From: SAR202 cluster bacterium
GTDB lineage: Bacteria; Chloroflexota; Dehalococcoidia; SAR202; CAJWER01
DNA: 10,540 bases
Reading direction: 5' to 3'
NCBI GenBank assembly: GCA_030740335.1
Contig: JASLXL010000030.1
Coordinates: forward strand, 1 to 10,540
Shown here: positions 5,972 through 10,540 of the stretch, one piece after another
Numbering within the stretch: position 1 is the stretch's first letter
Layout: each line of letters starts with the position of its first letter
Made by a program: the position numbers and the translations under genes
The notes under the pieces: model-generated
What the model saw: the letters and a program-made list of their open reading frames with translations, nothing else
Database searches by the model: none
What the model was told of the DNA's origin: nothing

Positions 5972-6859
5972 TTAGACTACCTCTACGGTATTCTCCACGG
6001 AGCCGATGCCATCCAAGGATATCCGGACTACATCGCCCGCTTCCAGGGGACCGTCTGCTACGCATCCGCCCGTATAGATAATTACCAGATCCGGGGGAGA
6101 GTCGTGGGCCTGAGTCCATTCGACGATTTGGGCTGGAGAACGTCGGAAGGTCGTGGTATTGGTGGAGCTCCCGACCACTTTGCCATCTCGTAAGATGGTC
6201 AGTTCCATGTCCCTGCCTGTAGGGTCGGGCATGGTCTCCGGGGTGACGATGCATGGGCCGAGAGACGCGCATCCCTTGAAGACCTTGCTGGGCACCATCC
6301 ACCACAGCGTCTCGCCCATGAGCCCGCCGGCAACCTCGTTGCCAGTGCTATATGCAACCAGCTTGCCCTTGTATACGATCAATACCAATTCGCCCTCGGC
6401 GACGGTCTTTTCGGTGTCGCCCCTGATGCCGATTGGGTCGAAGGGCCCCGCCAGTCTCGAAGCTGTGCCCTTGTACATCACGGGTGGGCGATCGGCCTCG
6501 TAGGCAGTCTTGGTTATGTCTGGCATTCCGGCCACGCCCTCGTCGGGTACGGCGTAGTTGCCGATGCCTCCGGCCCAGATCTCGTCGGGGGCCAAGGGTG
6601 TAATAATGCGGGCAGCGCACGTCGCGTTCAGGGACGATTCCGTCAACTGCTCCACGTCGAAGGTCTCAGCGTCTCCGGAAGATAGAACGTTGCGGGCGAT
6701 ATCGTCGACGCTCATCCCGCTGATGTCGCTCACATTCAGGAGATCCCTAAAGTCTCTGACGTCACTATTCAGCGAGGTCAGAGAAGAAAGCGTCCCTGGC
6801 TGGGTCTCTATAGTGAGGTGTGTGTCGCCACGGCTGTCGCGTATTCGGTAGTATCGCAT
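5972..6859 (-). CDS. fumarylacetoacetate hydrolase (FAH) family protein, AraD1-like
   Basis: A 295-residue protein whose C-terminal two thirds match the FAH superfamily: IWAGGIGNYAVP (about 94-105), VMYKGTASRLAGPFDPIG (about 127-144), the metal-binding VAEGELVLIV with Glu155 and Glu157, then YSTGNEVAGG (about 170-179), VPSKVFKGCASLGPC (about 189-203) and VEWTQAHDSPPDLVIIYTG (about 246-264). The spacing and SKV..G.ASLGP stretch resemble the AraD1-type branch (sugar-acid dehydratases), though hydrolases and decarboxylases share the fold. Unusually, the position normally held by Asp in GNDVSSRD is Glu175 and the SRD part is absent, so activity may differ. The N-terminal 80 residues are a variable domain. 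The ATG at 6859 has GGAGG five to six bases upstream. The length fits the family. Confidence 0.86.
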   Translation of the reverse strand: MRYYRIRDSRGDTHLTIETQPGTLSSLTSLNSDVRDFRDLLNVSDISGMSVDDIARNVLSSGDAETFDVEQLTESSLNATCAARIITPLAPDEIWAGGIGNYAVPDEGVAGMPDITKTAYEADRPPVMYKGTASRLAGPFDPIGIRGDTEKTVAEGELVLIVYKGKLVAYSTGNEVAGGLMGETLWWMVPSKVFKGCASLGPCIVTPETMPDPTGRDMELTILRDGKVVGSSTNTTTFRRSPAQIVEWTQAHDSPPDLVIIYTGGCVADGPLEAGDVVRISLDGIGSVENTVEVV

Positions 6860-6895
6860 CGGTTCCTCCAGTCGGCGTTAGTCAGCTTGTTCGGG

Positions 6896-6929
6896 ACACT
6901 AGTGTAGCCACTGATGTGGGCGTTGCACA
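6896..6929 (-). promoter_or_regulatory. possible promoter of the FAH-family gene with embedded palindrome
   Basis: On the minus strand TGTGCA (6929-6924), a 17-bp spacer and TACACT (6906-6901) could drive the FAH-family gene from near 6894, giving a leader of about 35 nt with a good Shine-Dalgarno. The -35 matches consensus poorly. ACACTAGTGT (6896-6905), a perfect 10-bp palindrome, overlaps the -10 and could be an operator. Confidence 0.35.
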
Positions 6930-6942
6930 CCCCGCCCAATGG

Positions 6943-6963
6943 CACGTGCGCCGACATCACGTG
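6943..6963. repeat. paired CACGTG palindromes
   Basis: CACGTG occurs at 6943-6948 and 6958-6963, 15 bp centre to centre, upstream of the FAH-family promoter candidate. Two copies of a six-base palindrome so close may mark a dimeric regulator site, but chance is a fair alternative. The rest of the gap 6964-7113 has no gene; a weak CGCATT/AATGCG hairpin (7041-7065) lies about 50 bp past the HU stop. Confidence 0.25.
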
Positions 6964-7113
6964 AATTGGAGGACGTGGCATACTGAATCAAACCTTGAGG
7001 GCTTCCGGTCTTGGCACAAATAGCGGTCAAAACACAATCGCGCATTTCGTAGAGCCGGGAATGCGGGATCGATATTGAAGTCTAGAAAACGTGATCGGCA
7101 AGGAATAGAAAGG

Positions 7114-7404
7114 CTACTGGGCAGCCTTGTTAAGCTCGGCTCCCGCTGTGAAACCGACACGCTTATGTGCCGGTACTGTGATGAGCTTACCGGCCTGACC
7201 GCCTCGAATTGGCTTGACTCTCCTAGCGTTGATCTCGCGAATGGAGAACGATCCGAAGCCGGTCAAAACGACCTTGTCTCCGCTCTGCAGAGCTTCATGT
7301 ATGCTACCGAGTACTGCACCAAGAGCTGCCTCACCTTGGGCTCGGGAACCTCCCAGTCTCGTAGCAATCCTGGTGGTGATGTCGCTCTTTCTAAGCGTAG
7401 CCAT
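7114..7404 (-). CDS. HU-family histone-like DNA-binding protein
   Basis: A 96-residue basic protein of the HU/IHF family, which bends and compacts DNA in the nucleoid. The N-terminal helical part begins ATLRKSDITTRIATRLG and the family signature is present as GDKVVLTGFGSFSIREINARR (about 42-62). The DNA-binding arm segment runs through RRVKPIRGGQAGKLITVPAHKRVGF, and the tail GAELNKAA ends it as usual. Length is close to the family's 90-100. The arm has VKPIRGGQAGKLI where many HUs have GRNPQTG. The ATG at 7404 is preceded by GGGGAG about seven bases away. It has its own consensus promoter and diverges from the protease gene. HU versus IHF-like role cannot be decided; a sole HU copy is the simplest reading. 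Confidence 0.95.
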   Translation of the reverse strand: MATLRKSDITTRIATRLGGSRAQGEAALGAVLGSIHEALQSGDKVVLTGFGSFSIREINARRVKPIRGGQAGKLITVPAHKRVGFTAGAELNKAAQ

Positions 7405-7494
7405 AAACGCACTCCCCTTTAATTTTGGTATTCAGTAATGTGTGTGGCGCGATGACAGCCCGGGCAAGACAGCACCCACGCCAGCGTTGGCACG

Positions 7495-7523
7495 ATATTA
7501 TGTTTTAACCGAACCGCTGTCAA
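7495..7523 (-). promoter_or_regulatory. sigma-A promoter of the HU gene
   Basis: On the minus strand a perfect TTGACA (7523-7518), a 17-bp spacer and TAATAT (7500-7495) form a near-consensus promoter. Transcription would begin near 7488, giving an untranslated leader of about 84 nt before the HU ATG, long for a housekeeping gene. Confidence 0.85.
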
Positions 7524-7563
7524 GCCCTTTGCCCGCGTCTCCGACCACCCATAAGTCCTAGTC

Positions 7564-7620
7564 TTGATCGGTTATCTGGCAGTACTATTCTGGCCCAGCA
7601 CGACATCCTGGTTGTATACT
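7564..7620 (+). promoter_or_regulatory. possible promoter elements of the HtrA-like protease
   Basis: TTGATC (7564-7569), 16 bp, TATTCT (7586-7591) is a fair promoter match. A stronger lone -10, TATACT (7615-7620), would start transcription near 7627, about 21 bases before the GTG start, but lacks a matching -35. Either could serve. Confidence 0.35.
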
Positions 7621-7647
7621 GATTTGTGAAGACTCCACGCCCTCTAG

Positions 7648-8841
7648 GTGATTGCCTCACACATGCTGACTGAAGGAAACGATAGCGTCTCAGAAGAGCA
7701 CCTACCCGGCCGGCGCACGCCCGGACACGGGCCGTCTCTCGAACTCGTCATGACACTCATCTTCTCGGGAATCGTCCTGGGACTCTTGCTGGCCTGGTTC
7801 TCCACGCAATCGCCCTGGCTTCCCCGGTGGGGGCAGGCGCCTCTATATGACGAGGCACTGATCACCGCGCTGGTTGAGCGCGCGTCTCCCGCGGTTGTGG
7901 AGGTGAGCGTGAACAGGCCGACCGCCCTAGAAAGGGGATCCGGTTTCCTGGTAGACGATCAGGGTCATATCGTGACAAATCAGCACGTTGTGGCTAATCC
8001 GGGAGAACTGTTAGTACTGATGGCCGACGGGCGGACGCTTGAAGCCACCCTCCTGGGCACAAGCCGCGCGGACGACCTCGCCGTCCTGAAGGTAGATCCG
8101 AAGGAGGTTGCAGGCATCGCACCGTTATCTCTCGCCAACTCTGACGACATCCGACCCGGTCAACTCGCCGTCGCAATCGGAAGCGCTTTCGCCCAGTTCA
8201 ACTCGGTGACGGTGGGGGTAGTGAGCGGGACCAATCGAAGTCAAATGTCCCAACTGCAGCAGGGCCCAGCAGGAACGATATCCCGACCGCTTCCCGAATT
8301 AATGCAAACCGACGCAGCCCTCAATCCGGGCAATTCGGGAGGACCGCTCCTTGACCGGGATGGTCGCGTTATTGGAGTCATCTCGGCTATTCAGCTAGCG
8401 GGGAATTCCTTTGACGTGAGCATCCAAACCGGCGTGGGTTTCGCGGTTTCGAGCAACACGCTCAAAGACATCCTTCCAGACCTGAAGAACCTGGGAGAGT
8501 TTCTGCGGCCCTGGCTTGGGGTAACAAGCAGGCCACTCAGTCGCGCGCAGTTCCGGTACCTCGATGTCGATGTGGAACAGGGAGTGTACGTGACCCTTGT
8601 CTGTGCCGGCAGCCCGGCAGATATTTCGGGATTGAGGGGCGATTCGTTCAGCTTGATGCCTTCGGGCCGTGGGGACCTCATCACCGCCATTGACGGCAAC
8701 CCCGTTGCGGAGGTCAGCGATATTGTTACTCGCCTGAATGATCTCAGGCCCGGCAACTCTGTTACGCTCAGCGTTATTCGTGAAAAGCAGCACCGTGAAG
8801 TGGACGTAATACTGTCGCCATGGGGAGACTGCTCCCCCTAG
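7648..8841 (+). CDS. membrane-anchored HtrA/DegP-like serine protease with PDZ domain
   Basis: A 397-residue S1C-type trypsin-like protease. After a polar N-terminus, a single hydrophobic segment (about 33-51, VMTLIFSGIVLGLLLAWF) should anchor it with the catalytic part outside the membrane. The triad is complete: His113 in VTNQHVV, Asp143 in DDLAVLKV, and Ser230 in NPGNSGGPL. The oxyanion and activation regions look normal (GSGFLVD; GVGFAVSSN). A single C-terminal PDZ domain runs from about 288 (WLGV) to about 390, with DLITAIDGNPVAEVSDI. Role: degrading or refolding damaged envelope proteins. The start is GTG at 7648 directly after an in-frame TAG, or ATG at 7663; neither has a Shine-Dalgarno, so the start is uncertain by five residues. 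It diverges from HU. Regulatory targets are not visible. Confidence 0.93.
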   Translation: MIASHMLTEGNDSVSEEHLPGRRTPGHGPSLELVMTLIFSGIVLGLLLAWFSTQSPWLPRWGQAPLYDEALITALVERASPAVVEVSVNRPTALERGSGFLVDDQGHIVTNQHVVANPGELLVLMADGRTLEATLLGTSRADDLAVLKVDPKEVAGIAPLSLANSDDIRPGQLAVAIGSAFAQFNSVTVGVVSGTNRSQMSQLQQGPAGTISRPLPELMQTDAALNPGNSGGPLLDRDGRVIGVISAIQLAGNSFDVSIQTGVGFAVSSNTLKDILPDLKNLGEFLRPWLGVTSRPLSRAQFRYLDVDVEQGVYVTLVCAGSPADISGLRGDSFSLMPSGRGDLITAIDGNPVAEVSDIVTRLNDLRPGNSVTLSVIREKQHREVDVILSPWGDCSP

Positions 8842-8968
8842 TGCTGCGCACACTTAGGGTGCGGAGTGTCGCCATCCGAACTTACTATCATGGCTCACGG
8901 GGAGGACGAGAGGTTTCGTTCCCACGCCATAGACTCCAGTACCCAGACCCTGATTTCAAGGACATGGG

Positions 8969-10087
8969 ATGAGTGATTCGACGATGGAAGTGGTGATCGT
9001 TGGCGGTGGCCTGGCCGGGATCGCAACCGCGTACTACCTGGGCAAACAAGGGGTGCGCTCGACGGTTATCGAGCGCGATGCCGTGGGGAGCCATGCTTCT
9101 GGATTCGCATACGGGGGCCTGGGCGCCCTCGACGGCGTTTCCGTCCACGGCCCGACCCAGGCCATCGCCACCGCGAGCATGCGTCTGCACCAGGATCTGG
9201 CTATCTCACTGCCCGAAGAGACGGGCATCAACACCGAGTTTCGAGAGCGACCAGGGATCGCTCTCTGCTACACAGACGACGAGGTACGGACAGGAAAAGC
9301 GAATCTGACGCTCCGGGAAAAACAGCCAGAGTACGAGTGCAGGTGGCTGGACAGGGATGAACTACTGGAGATGGAACCCAGAATCTCCCCGGACGCGATC
9401 GGGGCTGCCTATGCCGAAGGGACGGTTGATCTGGAGCCGTACCGGTTCATTCTTGCGCTGGCACAGGCGGCAGAGGGACTGGGGACGACCATCCGACACG
9501 GGACCGTCACCGGCATAAAGCGACAGGGCGATCGAGTCACAGGCGTTCTTCTCCGCGACGAAGAGATTAGCTGCGATGCCGTTGTGATTGCTATGGGGCC
9601 CTGGAGCGGGTTAACATCCAAGTGGCTCGGCATACCCATCGATGTAACGCCCCTCAAGGGACAGATATTGCGGCTCAGGGCACCCGGGGCTCCTTATAGA
9701 TACTCTGTCGGATGGAACGGTCACTACGCCACCACGAAGCCTGACGGACTAGTCTGGGCTGGGACAACTGAGGAGGAGGTCGGATTTGACGAGCAGGCGA
9801 CTGTCGAAGCCCGCGACCGGATCATGGGCGAGTTGCTTCGAATGCTCCCGTCCATGGCCGACGCCCAGTTGGTGCAGCAGACCGCGTGCCTGCGACCCGT
9901 CTCCTCTGACAAGCTGATGGTCCTGGGGCGCGCACCCGGATGGGAAGGCGTCTACCTAGCGACAGGCGGTGCACGCTCCGGCATAATCCTGGGCCCTGCG
10001 ATCGGTCTTATCACAGCCGGGCTCGTGGCCACGGGCAAGTCACCTTTGCCGATCGACGCATTCGACGCGGCGCGATTCACTGCCTAG
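8969..10087 (+). CDS. FAD-dependent oxidoreductase, DAO/glycine-oxidase-like
   Basis: A 372-residue flavoprotein of the D-amino-acid oxidase (DAO) superfamily, whose members oxidise amines of amino acids, sarcosine, glycine or similar. The dinucleotide-binding motif VVIVGGGLAGIATAYYL opens the protein (Gly12, 13, 14 and 17) and Glu35 in VIERD should hold the FAD ribose. ASGFAYGGLG (about 43-52) is the covalent or contact region typical of the family. PLKGQILRLRAP (about 228-239) and the C-terminal FAD loop LATGGARSGIILGPAIGLI (about 331-349) also fit. The ATG at 8969 has AAGGA six bases upstream. It stands 127 bp after the protease gene with no clear promoter, only an isolated TAGACT at 8930-8935. 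The substrate cannot be read from sequence; ThiO, DadA and SoxB-like enzymes are all possible relatives. Confidence 0.9.
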   Translation: MSDSTMEVVIVGGGLAGIATAYYLGKQGVRSTVIERDAVGSHASGFAYGGLGALDGVSVHGPTQAIATASMRLHQDLAISLPEETGINTEFRERPGIALCYTDDEVRTGKANLTLREKQPEYECRWLDRDELLEMEPRISPDAIGAAYAEGTVDLEPYRFILALAQAAEGLGTTIRHGTVTGIKRQGDRVTGVLLRDEEISCDAVVIAMGPWSGLTSKWLGIPIDVTPLKGQILRLRAPGAPYRYSVGWNGHYATTKPDGLVWAGTTEEEVGFDEQATVEARDRIMGELLRMLPSMADAQLVQQTACLRPVSSDKLMVLGRAPGWEGVYLATGGARSGIILGPAIGLITAGLVATGKSPLPIDAFDAARFTA

Positions 10088-10136
10088 GTTTTTGTATAGG
10101 GTGGGGAGGTGAAGGGCTGACGATGTCGCGGTAGGC

Positions 10137-10142
10137 TATACT
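10137..10142 (+). promoter_or_regulatory. possible -10 element upstream of the acyl-CoA ligase gene
   Basis: TATACT lies 60 bases before the ligase ATG. The -35 zone holds only CTGACG at 10117-10122, with too short a spacer, so this is a tentative call. A GTGGAG lies too far from the ATG (about 14 bases) to be a convincing ribosome site. Confidence 0.3.
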
Positions 10143-10201
10143 GTTGCCGGTCCATGTCCTTGCCCCAAACAAACAGGTCCGTGGAGACAGACTGAATTAC
10201 C

Positions 10202-10540
10202 ATGCCAAAGACACCGGAAACGCTGCTCGACCTGATCGCCGGAGGAAGACCCGACCACCCGGCGATCATCGTGCCCGATGGTCCCGTCGTAACCTACGAA
10301 GCCCTGCAGAGCCAGGTGGCCGAACTGGCTGCACATCTGGAAGCATCGGAGATTTCTGGGGGAGATCGGGTTGCCATAGTCCTTCCCAACGGCATCGAAA
10401 TGATCGTATCGTTCCTGGCGGTCTCTTCGGTAGCCACAGCCGCGCCCTTGAACCCCGCCTATAAAGCCGATGAGTTCGACTTTTACCTTGGGGACACGGG
10501 AGCGAAGGCCCTGATCACGTCTGACGGCACCGGCGAGGGG
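10202..10540 (+). CDS. AMP-dependent acyl-CoA synthetase/ligase, N-terminal part (truncated by window end)
   Basis: The frame is open from ATG 10202 to the last base, 113 codons with no stop. The N-terminus of an ANL-superfamily adenylating enzyme is recognisable: TLLDLIAGGRPDHPAII (about 7-23), VTYEALQSQVAELAAHL (about 30-46), GDRVAIVLPNGIEMIVSFLAV (about 54-74) and AAPLNPAYKADEFDFYLGD (about 80-98). The last stretch, with NPAY followed by EF.FYL, resembles oxalyl-CoA synthetase and related acyl-CoA ligases, which activate a carboxylate with ATP and load it on CoA. The P-loop-like motif and catalytic lysine lie beyond the window, so specificity is unknown. It follows the DAO-family gene by 114 bp on the same strand, so co-transcription is possible. 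Confidence 0.88.
   Translation, partial: MPKTPETLLDLIAGGRPDHPAIIVPDGPVVTYEALQSQVAELAAHLEASEISGGDRVAIVLPNGIEMIVSFLAVSSVATAAPLNPAYKADEFDFYLGDTGAKALITSDGTGEG

Noticed and set aside
10144..10464. Plus-strand 106-codon open frame near the right end
   Set aside because: It is in a different frame from the acyl-CoA ligase start at 10202, which matches its family clearly.
1..10540. CRISPR array, insertion sequence, toxin-antitoxin pair or phage-defence system
   Set aside because: No regularly spaced repeats, transposase, paired small ORFs or defence-type domains were seen; the only mobile-element trace is the recombinase relic.

Overview
The window looks like a bacterial chromosome of fairly high GC. 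Promoters are canonical sigma-70/sigma-A type (TTGACA-N18-TATACT at tRNA-Ile; TTGACA-N17-TAATAT at the HU gene). Gene content is dominated by small-molecule oxidoreductases and hydrolases, including two families that commonly use the deazaflavin F420. That mix would fit a Chloroflexota lineage of the Dehalococcoidia/SAR202 kind, but no marker gene is present, so the assignment is a tentative inference.

Layout. (1) Bases 1-1193 hold a tRNA-Gly(CCC) on the minus strand, then an AT-richer patch with a decayed tyrosine recombinase on the minus strand. The recombinase lacks its N-terminus and is split by a one-base frameshift in an A run, yet all six catalytic residues can still be read. A tandem 9-bp repeat lies between it and the tRNA. 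(2) tRNA-Ile(GAT), 1194-1270, has its own strong promoter. (3) A plus-strand operon follows, 1352-4152: aldo/keto reductase, a DUF6282-type metallohydrolase-like protein, and an LLM-class flavin/F420 oxidoreductase. Its promoter is placed so that transcription would begin at the ATG, implying a leaderless mRNA. (4) The minus-strand block 4149-7404 contains a Gfo/Idh/MocA dehydrogenase, a DDN-type nitroreductase-family protein, a fumarylacetoacetate-hydrolase (FAH) family protein and an HU-family DNA-binding protein. Each has its own Shine-Dalgarno site and sizeable gaps, so they are probably separate units. The dehydrogenase and the LLM gene converge and share one palindromic CTAG as both stop codons. 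(5) The plus-strand block 7648-10540 contains a membrane-anchored HtrA/DegP-like protease, a DAO-family FAD oxidoreductase, and the first 113 codons of an AMP-dependent acyl-CoA ligase cut by the window end.

How the genes may work together. The AKR, DUF6282 and LLM genes are tightly packed and probably co-expressed. With the convergent Gfo/Idh/MocA gene and the nearby FAH, DDN and DAO genes, they resemble a set of modules for oxidising and hydrolysing organic acids or ring-derived compounds. No substrate can be read from the sequence. HU and the protease are housekeeping or stress functions diverging from a shared intergenic region. I found no CRISPR array, defence system, transposase or rRNA. 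The least ordinary features are the recombinase relic between two outward-facing tRNAs, the leaderless-type promoter, and the competing inverted repeats upstream of the Gfo/Idh/MocA gene.
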